A stretch of DNA of 64,000 nucleotides from Geosiphon pyriformis (lineage: Eukaryota > Glomeromycota > Glomeromycetes > Archaeosporales > Geosiphonaceae): NCBI GenBank assembly GCA_016748015.1, contig JAAOMT010000741.1, forward strand, positions 227,621-291,620, read 5' to 3'. Shown here one piece after another: positions 12,670 to 25,140 of the stretch. Under the pieces are notes generated by a model. The model ran no database searches. It was not told where the DNA came from and saw only the letters and a list, made by a program, of their open reading frames with translations. Position 1 is the stretch's first letter. Each line of letters opens with the position of its first letter. The position numbers were made by a program, and so were the translations under genes.

Positions 12670-14693
12670 ATGACTCCCGGTGCATCTACTTTTTCAGAGC
12701 CAATTGTGACTGAGGAAAATGTAATTTCAAAAAAAAACATTCTCAAGCCACCAGTAAAACCTAATGAAGAAGCTTATCTAAAGTCTTTGGGCGAGATAAA
12801 AGACACTATTGATAAGTTGCAAGAGGAAATGGTAAGTCTTCCCTCGACTAAAACAAATCAAAATGGTATCGGATATAAATCATTAAGGCCACAATCTACC
12901 TTTAAAAAATCAATTGAGGAAGAACCTTTCAAAAAACTTATTCCAGGAATTCTTTGTTTAAGACTTGTCCCCATGGCTTCAGTTCATTTTTCTTCATTTA
13001 TTGTCATGGTTATATAAATGTCTGTTAAATTATTTACTTTGGAAAGCATCAAACCTAACCCTCTAACACCAAATCATTAGAGGTTGAGGTCTATAGATTA
13101 CTTCGTATTAAATATTTACATATTAATTTCTTTCCTGATTTCGCAGGCTTTATTAACCGAGAAAATCAACAACGTAGAAATTAGTGGTCCTGCCGCGTTA
13201 AAAAGAGACGAACTCCGCGCCCGATTAGATATAATACGTGGTAAGCAAGCCGAGATTAAACAAAGTCGGTCAAAAATCTGGGAACAGCTCAAGACCATGA
13301 ATGAGTCTTTGCAAAAAAAAGTAAGTCGCAATCAAATTCAAAAAGTTTCATGGTGTAAAAAATTAAAATTTATTTTTTAGAAGCGTGATTTGAGGTTCAG
13401 CAAAGATAAACTCCAATTCAAGACAACCAAAGAGATAGATGCTCAAATATCGTATGTACTATCATCTCTGCCTCAATAAAATTTAATCAATTACTTTCAC
13501 ATTAAATAAATATCCAAATTGGCAGAAAACTAGACAGACAGATTGAATCAGGCAGTTTGAAGATAATTGATGAAAGGAGAATTATCGCCGAAATTTCTAC
13601 CCTTAACAAATCCAAAAAAACAGTTGAAGCATTCGAGTTACACCAAGATGCAATTGAGAATGATCAAAAGGCTATCGATGATATCAAAAGTACTCTTGAC
13701 GATGGTGACTTGAAAAAGTATAACTTAGAATACGATGAAATTAAGGCTCAGCTTGATGAAATCAATCAAGGTCAGGCTGAACATCGCGCAAAGCGTGACG
13801 AACTCTTTGGCGAAAAAAAAAGATTGCGAGATCTGATTAATACGGAGATCACCAAACGGCGCACTCTTCAAGAGGAATTTACAAAGGCTAAGAATGACCA
13901 TCGTCAATGGCAAGATGAAGAACGTCGACGTAAATGGGAAATGCAGAAAGAAAAGCAGGAGCAATATGTAGCACAGCAACGGGCTGATGTCGCTGCCCAG
14001 ATTCGCGAAGAGGCTGCAATTCCGGCTTTTCAAGATGAGATTGTTACTTGTGAAACCCTCCTTCATTATTTTCAAAGCCTTCAAGGGAACGGGAAGATAA
14101 CTGAACAGATCCCTAATCCTTCCTCCGCAAACTTGAACCTTCGAGAACCAGATATTTCTTCAAATATTCCTAAGGGGATGATGTTGACCAAGAAGTCGGA
14201 TCGCAAAGAGGATTATTTTGTAGGGGGAAAATATAGTAGTAAAAAAAATAAATCAGCTAAAGACAAGAAACCTGGAAAAACAAATGGATTCCATCATGAT
14301 ATTTTGAGACAATTGACATCTGTAAAAGTTGCAATTCCTACAAACTTATCCGAAGTGGAGAAAACCATAGTAGAACTTACTGAAAAAAGAGCCTATTATA
14401 TAGAAAATCAGTCTAAAATAACAAAAGAGAATGTTGAAAAAGCTGAAGCCCACATCGCGGCATTGGAAACCCGAACTCACGATCGCAGAACGACTGAACA
14501 TCGACCGCGCAATAGGCATTTTAAAAATGCTGAAGCTGAGGAATTTATTCCTGATTCGCCAAATGTCTCCAAAAACGAGGTCGGACATGTAGAAACTATG
14601 GACCTTGACACTGACCAATCCAACAATACTGCCAACATCATCAATACCACTACTATTCTCTCGACCAATATTGAAATCCAAGAAATTGAATGA
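12670..14693 (+). CDS. BFR1: BFR1-like nuclear segregation / mRNP protein
   Basis: Orthologue of yeast Bfr1, a coiled-coil protein of polysome- and ER-associated mRNPs, linked to nuclear segregation. Four exons fit the frame: 12670-12831, 13147-13320, 13381-13451 and 13526-14693, giving 524 residues. All junctions are GT-AG. Introns 2 and 3 are 60 and 74 bp, while intron 1 is 315 bp. The diagnostic family motif spans the exon 3/4 junction (LDRQIESGSLKIIDERR, then a LNKSKK block). The middle is a long charged coiled coil (DELFGEKKRLRDLI; the QWQDEERRRKWEMQKEKQE region). The C-terminus is Asp/Thr/Asn-rich and unstructured. The ATG at 12670 follows a stop-rich AT leader and gives the expected N-terminus (PPVKPNEEAYLKSL). 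It converges with the HAD gene on the other strand, 230 bp away. Identity is very likely; the length of intron 1 is the uncertain point. Confidence 0.88.
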
Positions 14694-14923
14694 AAAATAT
14701 ATTCATCCCTTCATTATTCTAAGTATAGCCAAATTTTTTGACGAGATAGACGTCTGTGAACAATTTTCTAAATAAATAGAAGATTCTCAGGAAACAATCT
14801 TTACATGAATTAATTTAGTTTTATTATTTATTGATAATCCTTTTACACTTTTAAAATCAAAAATATCAATGACAAAAATTAGAGTAAAATTAATACAAAT
14901 ATATTTTCTGATATCTTTATGAA

Positions 14924-16773
14924 TTACATTCCTTCTTCTCGGCTAAAAACCCATTGCACCGCTTCTAAAACATGCTGTGCCACGAAATCTGCGGGAAATC
15001 GATCATCATTCTCTTTACCTTGAAAGACACCAGTTCTTACCAAGATTGAAGTCCAGTTATGAGCATTAGCTCCTGCTATATCTGAATTGAAGAATGAAAG
15101 TTTTTTTTCATTCAAGATAAAATTAATAATTGAAAATAATTGACCCACCTGCTGCAGGATTGTCTCCGATGGCTAGAATAAAATATATATTAGCTAAGGA
15201 CTCTTCTAAGCTATACTTTATTCAAAAAGCCTAGTTTTTAAATGACATCCATACCATATGTGTGACGTTGTAAAGCCCGATCTTTCAAAGTTTCAAAGGC
15301 CCAATTTTCAAGTATTTGTTCGGCGTAGCGATACGTCGGCGTCTCAGGTTTTCCAAATAACTCATACTTAAGTTTCCGACCGGTCATCTCCTAAGTCATG
15401 AATTGTTTGTTGAAAGGAAAATTAAGAATCTAATGCTATTTGCCAATTTCTTCATACAGTAATACTCACTTCAAACAATACCTCCAAAGCCTTCCTAAAC
15501 GCCCCTTGTCCGAATCGGGGAATCGGAAAGTCATTTGACCAAATCTATATAATAATTATACAAAATGTCTAAAATTATCTTGTGCCATAATATATGTATT
15601 AACTACGACTTACAAAATCCGGATTTGAGAAATAAACAGGCATTTGATGCAAATTTTCTTCCAATCCATGAGCCAACGTTCCAATATACCCATCCTTTGA
15701 GCGTAATAAATCCGTTATAATTTGCACGTCACGACCCCCTTGAAGAAGTTGCAGAAAAACAAAATTATGAGCAAAAAACTTGAGAGTTCCATTGAGTATT
15801 AAAATACTTACAATTCCATGAATCATGGAACATCATTATAGCTTGAATGGGTTCTTTCAAGAAATCGTGTTTCTTCAAGGTCGATTATAAGAAAGAATTC
15901 TGAAAATAAAACCATGGAAAACTTTTTGATAAAAGAACTAACCACGGTTCTTTTAGTTTGATGATCAATTTTTCTATGCGGCCATATGCTTGGTGAATAG
16001 GTCGTAATATCAAGGGGGGTGACAACTTTTTTGAACCCGTAACTTGAATGATACCAAAAATTGAATCAAATTTTCTGATTAAAAATAGATGGAAACATTG
16101 AGCAATTCAAAAGAACTCCATAACCTTTCCGCAACTTCTCGACAGGAATCACCACCCCCACCCACTATTAAAACCATGGAATTTTCATATTTTGGAACTA
16201 AGGATCTCATGGGAGAATGTGACAAAACAAGTTGTTGTGAGGATATCTATGAAACATATTTGAGTGATATTAGGGGTCTTGAAATGATCTATTGAGATTT
16301 TGCTGCTCACCGGGAATTCCAAGAGTTTACTTAATTCCACTGCTTTTCGGACTTCTGTCGTACCACCACCATTTGTAAGTAGAATAAAAGGAATCTTTCT
16401 TTGGTAAAATCGGTATAGCAAAGATAAAACCGCGTTTAACTGCTCTTTACTGAAGCTGATGCAGAAAAACTTTTGGGTCTTGTATTAAAATGCCCTTACT
16501 TCTGTAAAGGATTTTCACCGCTCAGAAAGCTTAATGCTTCTCTCGTCTCGGGTAATACTTTTTTCCCCTTAAAAAATGAGAATAATTAAAGCCTAGTTAT
16601 CTAAAAAAATTTGTGAAAAGGCATTTTGCTCTTTGTTAAACTGTTACCTTAATTAAGACACCATCGATATCAAAACAAACGCCGTAATGACAGGTATGTG
16701 TTGAGTAAGGACGCTTAAAAACTTTGAAATTCAAGCGAGCATACACTCCCGAAACAGCGCCTCTAGGCAACAT
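14924..16773 (-). CDS. HDHD5: HAD-superfamily phosphatase, HDHD5/CECR5 family
   Basis: Eleven exons keep one frame and give 377 residues. On plus coordinates they are 16648-16773, 16500-16567, 16311-16449, 16125-16246, 15943-16042, 15812-15872, 15614-15738, 15470-15544, 15255-15390, 15149-15172 and 14924-15081. HAD motif I is FDIDGVLIKG, motif II is LLTNGGG, and motif IV is AIGDNPAADIAGANA. Family signatures MFHDSWNWGRDVQ and ELFGKPETPTYRYAEQ are also present. The catalytic Asp pair in DxD is intact. The N-terminus before motif I is Arg-rich, lacks acidic residues and contains RPYS, as in a mitochondrial presequence. This fits the yeast relative YKR070W, which is mitochondrial. The substrate is unknown for the family. 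It lies 322 bp downstream of TRS120 in the same orientation. Every junction is GT-AG and phases agree, so the gene appears intact. Confidence 0.9.
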
Positions 16774-17095
16774 AGGAAATAATCCGTTGACAACTATAAT
16801 TCAAGAGTTCAAAACGAGAAAGGGCAATTCAAAAAATCCTTTAGAACTGATAACCTAATGTTGCCATCAGTTTGGTATTGTAACCAAATGATTTATCAAA
16901 ATTTCTTTGGAGACGACAGATTGCACATCTGCTGCTATTTGTATTTATAAAAGCTGCATTCTAAAAATAAATGTACAATGAACCAATCCCATCTAAAAGT
17001 GTTCTTAAAATTAAACTCAGTACGGTTCTTGGCTCTTCACATTGGTTCGAAAAAAAAGAAAAGAATAAATAAAAAGAGTTGGCTGGTCAAAGTCA

Positions 17096-20000
17096 TTAAT
17101 CCAATGCTTCTACCAATAGTGGTTGGGAATCAAAATACATCGCCCGCGATACGATATCTTCGCAGTGATAAAGAAATTGGAAATCACCACGTGAGAAGAA
17201 ACACACTGGCAGTATGTAAGTTGTTGAAGATTTTGGTTCAATCTAAAAAAAAATGAATATTCAAATTTCTGAGCTAGAAAATCACTCTGAGCAGAAACTG
17301 ATCTCACCTTGGGCAAAGGTGTTTGTAATAATCCATTCCAAACCATACGGCCTGATAGATCACATTCCATCAAACCATCACTATAACTTTGAACTGGCTG
17401 AATTCGGATACAGAGCTTTATAGGTTTTTCTAATATTCAAAAAATTTCAATTTATGAAAGGATATTGGAGTTTTGAAAAAGAATTTTTTTACTAACCTTG
17501 TCGGTTAAAAACAACAAATCGAATAGGAATGAATTCATTCACAGGACATTTAAATCGATTGAGTGCTAATTTTACAACCTTTGAAGTTTCTCTTATCTCC
17601 ACAAAGAATGAAACCTCGTTGATCCGAAGTATGTTCAACATGGATTTGTTGAGACGAAGGGAACGTATATCAACCGTACCCTCTCTATGACTTATCGGCT
17701 ATGAAAATATTTTATCAAGGTAATACATAGGGCTTTTGGATTGAATACTGCATTATTATAAGAATGAAAAAATAAGGATACGCATCTCCATGTGGTGGTA
17801 AGTTTCTTGAGCAAATTTTCTCGATACCAGAATAAAGCGAGATGTAGCCTTTCTTGCTCTATCGTCGTTTTAGGTCCCTTAGACACAACGAATTGCTTGT
17901 CGAATAAAGAAGGGATAGGTTTCGTAGCGTCACTTTCGTTGAGCGCTATTCGCTTGATAGGAAGAACAATCCTGTAGATATTGATGAAGATTGAATTTCA
18001 GGAAACAGCAATAATTTAGACCCATTTATCATAAATTTGTGTTTGAAGAATGAAGTTACCGAGCTGTTGACGAAGGTTCTACCGTTGTCGATATTTTTAC
18101 ATAATTAGGTGATTCCACTTTTTAAAAAAATAGAAAGAAAAAAATAATTAATTGAGGCGAGAAAGTCATGAAATATTAAATGATAAAAGAAATAAAACCT
18201 TCATCAACAGAATAAGTTACTTCGAACGGTATATGCCAAACATTTCGAATATCAAAGGTAAGGAGACAATATTCGTTTTCTAATTTGGATACTGATTTCT
18301 CACTGAACCTGCTAATTTTGAGCAATTCTTCGACTTGTTTCCTATGATCGATTACATTAATGTAGCCATTGCCATTTTGCAGAGACCCACTCCCAGCAAT
18401 TGGTTTGAAATTAAGAACGTCCATAGCTAACGGCTCAAGATGTTGATGGACAGTAAGAAGAATAGGGTAGAAAACTTGTCGCGTGAAGAAAATATCCTTA
18501 GGCGGAGAGTCAGGCCTATCAAGATAGCCATAATCAATTTGAATAGTACCGTATGTGCTATAGAAACGAGAATGAGGTGTTAATAGAATAAAATATGATA
18601 TCAAATTGTCTTTGTGAAATTTTCTTATTCTCAAATAAATATTTACCAGCCACGTTTACCAAAAAGTTTAACATTCAAAATCTGCTCATTTCCGGGTAGT
18701 AGGTTGATTTTACGCTCCATTTGATCCCAGGAGAAAACAGGCTGTCGGTGGGCATATAATTCCATTTCATAAGCCTCTTCTGCGGGAATATCGGCTGAAT
18801 TAAGGATAGCTTGAGCATTGGCAAGTGTGGAATCGTGGAAAGAAAGCGTAATAAAATTCACAGGAATTTTGCCAATATTTTCTAGTTTGATAGTCATTTC
18901 TGTTCTTTTTTATGAATCGAATCTGTAGTTAGAAAATTCACTAAGCAAATAGGATCAAATACTATATATTTGTAAACCAGTAATTTATATGACAACATAC
19001 TTTTCTCCTTCAAAAAGCATAACTGCTCCATGCATCAACGACGTGGATTTTATTTTTAGTAATGGCTGATCATCAATAACATCAACCTTCAAAAAATCCA
19101 TATATTGATTTTGTGCCACTGATGTAGCCGCTGTCGATATTGAAGATGTACTGCCTTGGGAATCCACTATGTTTTAATGGAAATTTAATCTAACCATTTG
19201 TTGAATCGAAAAAAGTTAAAGTATAATTTAAAAAATAAATACCTCGGCGATGTCGATCAATTACAGCCAATCCACTAGACTTTGGTATGAGTAACTATTT
19301 TGATAATAAAAATTGAATAGCAAAATTTTTTGAAAAAATAGCCCACCTTTTCTTAATCCTTTTACTAAGTTCTTCATCTTTCTCCTTTCTTTTGATTTCA
19401 TCTTCTTTCGGAGGTAGAAACACACAAAATTCTTGCTCAAGACAACCATAAACCTTTATCTTACAACCTCTTATTATCAGTCCTCCGGCTTCTTTTGGGA
19501 TGCCAGATAATCTTAAAGGTATGGATGTATTTGCTGGTATAGACGTAGGAACTATATTGGGTTTAAAAGCAATTCCACTTGTACTAAAAAAAATTTCCAG
19601 ATATAGTAAATATAATGAAATAGAAATTTTGACTACCAAAGAAATATTTGGATACCTTATGGATATACTTTGAATGTCTAAATCGACAGCAAAAGGATTA
19701 GCTAAAGTAACCATGAAATACGCAGTTTCGTTGGCAACAAGATGGGTCTGCAAGAAAGTCAAGAGGTAACGCCTGATGTATAATTGAATCAAAAAATTGT
19801 ATATTGCGGCGGCAAATAGATGCCTTGAATAAAAAGCATTATAGTTTACCTGCACAGTTTCAACAGTTTTCTTGCTAAATGGATTGTAAATAAATGGACC
19901 ATCGTTGCTTTCAACTTGTTCATCCGCCATTTTCATAGTAAATAATTTACTAGAGTGTGGATAGGGAACTTTGCGCAATGTTGGGCTAGGATGATTATAA

Positions 20001-22916
20001 GAGATTATTAGCATAAATAAAAAGAATGGTTTCAATATTGATGGTAAGTTGATCAAATTTCCAAACATACCGACAAACTTCGATCGCACGAACAAGATTC
20101 ATACCCCAATACTTTACGTCCATATCAAAACCTTGTTTTTTTGCCAAAGAAACCAAGCGGGGCAGTGATATAGACAAGCGATGCTGCTCTTCTTTTGGCA
20201 AATGTAAAAAGAGTCTACGTAAAAGTCTAGTGGTATACTTAATGGCAGATGATATATCTTTTCATATTCCAAAAACCCCCCTGAAAAAGATTAATAATCA
20301 AAAGCAAACCTTAAGAAAATTTTCTGAATATTGAATCTTACAAACCAGGCAAAGCCTCAGTTAATGATATTGCATCTTTCATAACATCGATTTGAATCGC
20401 TGGCCATCCAAAGTTTAGTAGTGGGTCATCATCAAGTATAGGACCTATATCTGGTTTATCTATTTTCGATTCATCTTTAAAAGAAGAATATTCGTGAATA
20501 TAAAAAAATTAATGTTTTCGAAAAAGAACATACTACCTCCAACACCATATACATCTGTAACTTTGGCAAGACATGAGATAATTCCAGAATCGAATTCATC
20601 AATTAACAAGTTTTGCGAAGAATTTTGAGGCTTGGCAAAAATAGGTAGAATTAATAAAACGGCTTGACGAAGGAAAAACGCGTGTTTTCGACGAAAATTG
20701 ATAGTGGAAAAAATAGACGCAATTGTGGTCGTGATGTATATCTGAAAAAAAAATCCCGATATCAAAATATCTGTGAGATCAATGACAAAAAATCTCCTTG
20801 AGGCTAAACCATAAACTTGAATACCTGCTCGGTTAAAGTCATTTCTTCCACAAATGCTCCATAACCTTTCATTGCCCATTGTGAGATTTCGGTTCTCGTA
20901 ACACCACTCATTTGACTCAAACCCCATTTCTTACTTGAATTTTTTTCAGAAGGGGGACCACCATGAACTATTACTTTGAGTGCATCATCTCCCCATTGAC
21001 CAACAATCCATATACTGCTCAACATTTTTGCGAGCTTTAAACAGGATTCTGTATAAACCAAAGGTGGAACTTGATTATGGGCTGAGTTTGAGGTTTTAGC
21101 ATAAAGCGTAATCACATTTATGTATTTTTCAGTGATATCAGTCCAAAGCGGTTTAGGACCAATGGGCGAGGAAGGACTAGAAGGTGGATTCGTATTGGGG
21201 GAAGGCGGAGCTTGAAGAACTTGCGGCTAGCAATTTTACAAGGTGTTAAATCGGATTTGAGGAGTGTTTTTTCAAAACATATTGAACTCACCCCAATATC
21301 AGCATGCAAATATGCTAAAAGAATCAAGGCTACGCACAGGCCTTCCAAAGCAGCAGCTTGCCATAAATAATCCGAATTATTTCTTGTGGTATCTATTGCA
21401 ATATAATAACTTTTTCGAAAAAAATATAGAATAGTTTACTGCCAATTTTTATAATATATTTCAAAAAAAATACAGTATATACTTTGTTACGGCATCGGGT
21501 AGCCTCCCAGACATCAAATATAAATCAGCAATTAATTTTTGAATTCTTCCAGGTGCCCTTCTTTTCAATTTTAAGTCTGCAACAGTATTAGGCACCATGG
21601 CCGCTTGATTGGCGATATTTCCCAATGTTGATCGAATTTGATAGGGATTATCCTTAGAATTAACTCCAACAGTTGTACCTCCAATGCCAACGGTAGTCAT
21701 CGCCTGGGATGGAGGAGTTAACGGTATTGGAGGTGGTGATCTTAAGTCGGGAAGCGAATAAGAGTTTGCAGGTTTTGAATATCGTGTGGTTGATAGTGAT
21801 GATGGTTGAAGGGTATTAGAATTCGAAGTTGATGAAATGGATGGGATTTTAGGGGAGTTGATAATTGTTTTTTTCTCAATCATAGAAGCCTTGCCAAAGT
21901 AATAATTTTCCAATTTATGGATGTTTAATTATTTAATAATATGCAAGATATGAAAGAATGAAATTAAAACAGAAACCTACCACATTTCCGAATTCTGTTA
22001 ATATATTGCTAGCAAAATCACAAATCATTGTGCTCATGTAGAATCCCATATCCCCAAAATTTGGTAGCATAATGAGGCCTTTTGTATCATCTGGCTGAGT
22101 CTCAGCTGGATTAAATGCAAAACAACGGTGCGCAATAGCTGTCGGATACTGAAGCAGTTTCATATGGTGTTTTTAGTTTAACATGTTAGACTTTTCCAAG
22201 CTCCATCTGATACCAAATTTTTACTCACATTTTTAAGTATCTCACTAAATTTGCTGAAACCATCAGGTAAATTTGAAAACTCTTGACAATCCATTATACC
22301 AATGACCTATCATGCACAAGAGCGAACAGGTCAGGATTTCCAGTAGAAATAAAAATTGTGAATAATTTTCAAGCATGTATGCCTTGTACACTATACCCCA
22401 AAAATCTTGCGATGCATTTGAAATTCTTCGAGATAGGCATGTTCAGCTTCGTAGTTGGTAATAAAATTAAAGTGGAGCTGCCCTTCGTGGAAAGCCTGTG
22501 CACTAAACATTGCTATTTAAGGTACGGATTTCACATCAAATAATTTAAATCAGTATATAGCTAATATCTGATTTCAATTTGAAGATGAATTAAAGTTGAG
22601 AGGCGACGAAGTTTATTATTATAAAATAAATGCCTACTCTAAGCTCAAGTCTCGCCATTACTAAACTTCAATTGAAGCCTAACCGAATAAATTTGGGATT
22701 TTGGGATTTTTGGTTCTGCGGGTTTTTTTTCTCTTTAATAGCCCACTACTCACTTTTTTGTGTACCTCGCATGTCAGGAGTTACATCTCCCAATTTCACT
22801 ACTCCGAACTTTTTCACTAATTCGACGTATTTCTGAAAGGTATGAGCTTTGATTGGATGTACAGGAACTAGGAGAATACGGATGCGTCCGGGAGCTGTAA
22901 AAAGAAGGGGATCCAT
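17096..22916 (-). CDS. TRS120: TRS120 / TRAPPC9-type subunit of TRAPPII
   Basis: Large subunit of the TRAPPII complex, which acts as Rab (Ypt31/32) exchange factor at the late Golgi. Start ATG at 22916 gives MDPLLFTAPGRIRILLVPV, the conserved N-terminus, and KLGDVTPD follows. Next come FITNYEAEHAYLEEFQ, KIFGVIGIMDCQEF (across an intron) and the RAPGRIQKLIADLYLMSGR block. ALEGLCVALILLAYLHAD and LLRRLFLHLPKEEQ follow, then the C-terminal beta-sandwich repeats (LANPFAVDLDIQSI, IPLRLSGIPKEAGG). The stop is at 17096-17098 after LLVEALD. I count about 22 exons with short introns. Checked examples on plus coordinates are 22754-22916, 22397-22512, 22229-22306, 21981-22148, 21483-21889, 21292-21409, 20825-21226, 20537-20741 and the last, from about 17255 down to 17096. 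A Ser/Pro-rich insert (LRSPPPIPLTPPS) separates the N-terminal blocks. It looks full length and undamaged, at roughly 1,300 residues (estimated). Confidence 0.92.
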
Positions 22917-23169
22917 TGAAGTTCCCAAAAATATTCAGTAACGAAAACCCTTTTTTGCAATATTTTACCACCATCCCAAAGTTATCATTTATTATCAAAC
23001 TGATGGGAAAGATAAGAATTTAAATCTGAGTCATATGATATATATTAATTACACCTACATCACATGATCTAAAATGAGATTTCGGATGTATTGTAATATA
23101 TATCAATAAAGTTGATTTTTTTTTTTTGACCATGTAGATGCAAATACGAATAAAACGTCCAATATCATG

Positions 23170-23316
23170 TTTGACCAATTTTACCTATTCCTTTATTAGG
23201 AGAATACCATGTAAAAGGTGTATGAATTTCAGGATCAATAGAGACTAGATGAATAAACCTATCCACTTGGGTTTCGTGGACTTGTTTTTCTATCTCATAA
23301 ACCCAGGCAAACTTTT
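23170..23316 (-). pseudogene. Possible fragment of another LINE endonuclease
   Basis: On the minus strand an open stretch reads AWVYEIEKQVHETQVDRF, then HTPFTWYSPNKGIGKI. The FTW.S.N.G. pattern, followed by the place where an arginine-isoleucine-aspartate motif is expected, resembles the endonuclease domain of LINE ORF2 proteins. It belongs to a different family from the LINEs elsewhere in this window. It is only about 150 bp long and ends in stops. It could equally be an unrelated small exon. Confidence 0.3.
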
Positions 23317-23933
23317 ACTCCTTAGTTTTTCGAAAATAAGTAAGTTTGCTATTACATGTAATTTTGTGTAGAAAGAGCCATTTGTTGTTTTTGCACTTTG
23401 TTTCAAAATGTAAAGGCCATAATGATTTAATCGTGCAGTCAGTGCTTAATCAATTACTTCATTTATAATAATGGCAGAAGCTGAACTTAAACAATTTTGT
23501 AAAAGCATGTCCAACTTAACAACAGCTTTACAAAACTTTTGTTCACCCCAAATAGCTGAATTATCATTAAAAAGAAGTTGTTTTTGTTTTCATTTCTTCT
23601 AATTTAACATTTTTTGCTCTATTCTACTATTGCATTAAAAGCAAATCTGGCCAATTCCATTAATCATTTTAAGAGTTGTTATTGAAAATAATTTGAATAT
23701 ATTTTAATTTATAATGTACAATTCTGTTTTTTGGTGTTTGTTATAAGTTATTATTTTTTGTGCTTTTTGGTTTTTGTGTTTTCAATTGTATTTTGTTCAT
23801 CATTTTTGCATTCTCCTGTTGATAACAAGAATGTTCTTGGCCAATTCATATTCACTGAAGGTTGATTTGTTGATAAAAACCATAAATTTTGCAAAATTGA
23901 AAAACAAGACATATGGTAATGGTGATGATAATA

Positions 23934-24004
23934 GTGGTAGTGGTAGTGGTAGTGGTAGTGGTAGTGGTAGTGGTAGTGGTAGTGGTAGTGGTGGTGGTGG
24001 TGGT
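23934..24004 (+). repeat. Hexanucleotide microsatellite (TGGTAG)n
   Basis: About ten copies of TGGTAG that grade into GGT trinucleotides. It encodes (Ser-Gly)n in one frame, but the surrounding frame has no homology and no sign of being a gene. It is the only clean non-AT microsatellite in the gene island, 460 bp upstream of the SPF30 start. Confidence 0.9.
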
Positions 24005-24459
24005 AATAGTGGAATTGAAATTTTTAGAAATTAGCTTAAGAAAAAAAAGAAAGATTAAAGGATTATTTTTATAACAAAAAAAAGGTAGTATTTGAAATAA
24101 CGTCAATGACAAAGGGGAGGAAGAGATTTCTAGGATTATTTACTGTTCGAGATTTAAATTGTCTGAAATTAAATATTTGTGCAAAGGCAAGGCCTGTAAC
24201 CACGACTTTTTTTCTCACAATATCTAAAGTACAAGCTAATAACGAAATTATTTTATAATTCACGAATCTAGCTTTTTTTTCATAATTCAAAATTTTTTTG
24301 TAATTCTGTTTGCAAAAATCTTTTTCGTAGTTACGCTCATATTAAAATTGTTCCGATTTACTATTTATACGTCATATTTTATTTTAGATCATCTTTAGAA
24401 TCCTTCTTTATAATTATATTTTCTTATCCTTCCTTGGGTCTATTGTAACTTCAACCAAT

Positions 24460-25140
24460 ATGAACGTCGAAGAACTCGCTCAATATCAATATCAATTGGA
24501 TCAAGTAAACCTTGCACTGCAAAGTGAACCAGAAAACTCTGATCTTTTAAAGCTCCAGACCGATCTAAAAGAACTAATCAGTCTCACTTCAGCTGTTGTC
24601 AACTCCCAAGAAACGTCCCATTCACCCACCAAGTTAACAAAATCACCAACTTCCATTTCGCCTAAAAGTAACTCTTCACCCACTACTCCAATCTTGACTC
24701 CTGCACCACCCATCTTTACAAAGCCATTGCAAGTCGGTGATTTGTGTCTTGCCCGTTGGTCAGGCGATGGAGAATTCTATCAGGCACAAATAACAGCGAT
24801 TGGCGGGGGTGATCAAGTGTTTTCAGTCGTTTTTAAAGGTTATAACAATATAGAATTGGTGAATGTACAAGATATTAAACCTCTTGATAAAAATAAGCGT
24901 GGAAATAAGAGCTCGAAGGATAAAAAAGAAAAAGAGCACAAAAAAAGAAAAGCTGGTGATGGACAAAAAAAAGTAAATGAGCAAGTACAAAAACAAAAGT
25001 CCTGGCTAGCATTTGCGAGCACCTCTGCTACAGCGCCGGGCAAGAAGACCACTAAAACCAAGAGATTAACCCAACCACCAATAAACAAAAGGAGTATCTT
25101 TGCTACACCTGATAATCCTGAAGGCAAAGGTGAGAAATGA
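24460..25140 (+). CDS. SPF30: Tudor splicing factor SPF30 / SMNDC1
   Basis: Single-exon gene of 226 residues. The N-terminus (ELAQYQYQLDQVNLALQ, then ELISLT) is the conserved coiled start of the SPF30 family. A Pro/Ser/Thr linker (about 55-88) leads to a Tudor domain at about 92-145 (VGDLCLARWSGDGEFYQAQI, then VVFKGYNNIELV). Tudor aromatic residues that form the cage for symmetrically dimethylated arginine are visible (W, Y, F, Y). A Lys-rich nuclear-type stretch follows. The C-terminus is family-typical (KQKSW near 185, SIFATPDNPEGK at the end). SPF30 is needed for tri-snRNP joining during spliceosome assembly. The start ATG is the first in frame after a stop-rich leader. No odd features apart from the absence of introns, in contrast to its neighbours. 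Confidence 0.93.
   Translation: MNVEELAQYQYQLDQVNLALQSEPENSDLLKLQTDLKELISLTSAVVNSQETSHSPTKLTKSPTSISPKSNSSPTTPILTPAPPIFTKPLQVGDLCLARWSGDGEFYQAQITAIGGGDQVFSVVFKGYNNIELVNVQDIKPLDKNKRGNKSSKDKKEKEHKKRKAGDGQKKVNEQVQKQKSWLAFASTSATAPGKKTTKTKRLTQPPINKRSIFATPDNPEGKGEK

Larger units (their letters stand above)
22917..24459. other. Divergent intergenic region, TRS120 / SPF30
   Basis: About 1.5 kb between two divergently transcribed genes, so it must hold both promoters. It contains a possible retroelement fragment (23170-23316), a 43-codon open frame from ATG 23471 (MAEAELKQFCKSMSNLTTAL) with no recognised relative, and a hexanucleotide microsatellite (23934-24004). I recognise no clear core promoter motifs. 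Confidence 0.6.

Noticed and set aside
16978-17256. 92-codon plus-strand ORF near 17 kb
   Set aside because: It overlaps the last exon of TRS120 on the opposite strand, which has clear family motifs.
23774-24034. 86-codon frame with a (Ser-Gly)n run
   Set aside because: The repeat is a TGGTAG microsatellite read in one frame; the rest has no homology or gene-like start context.
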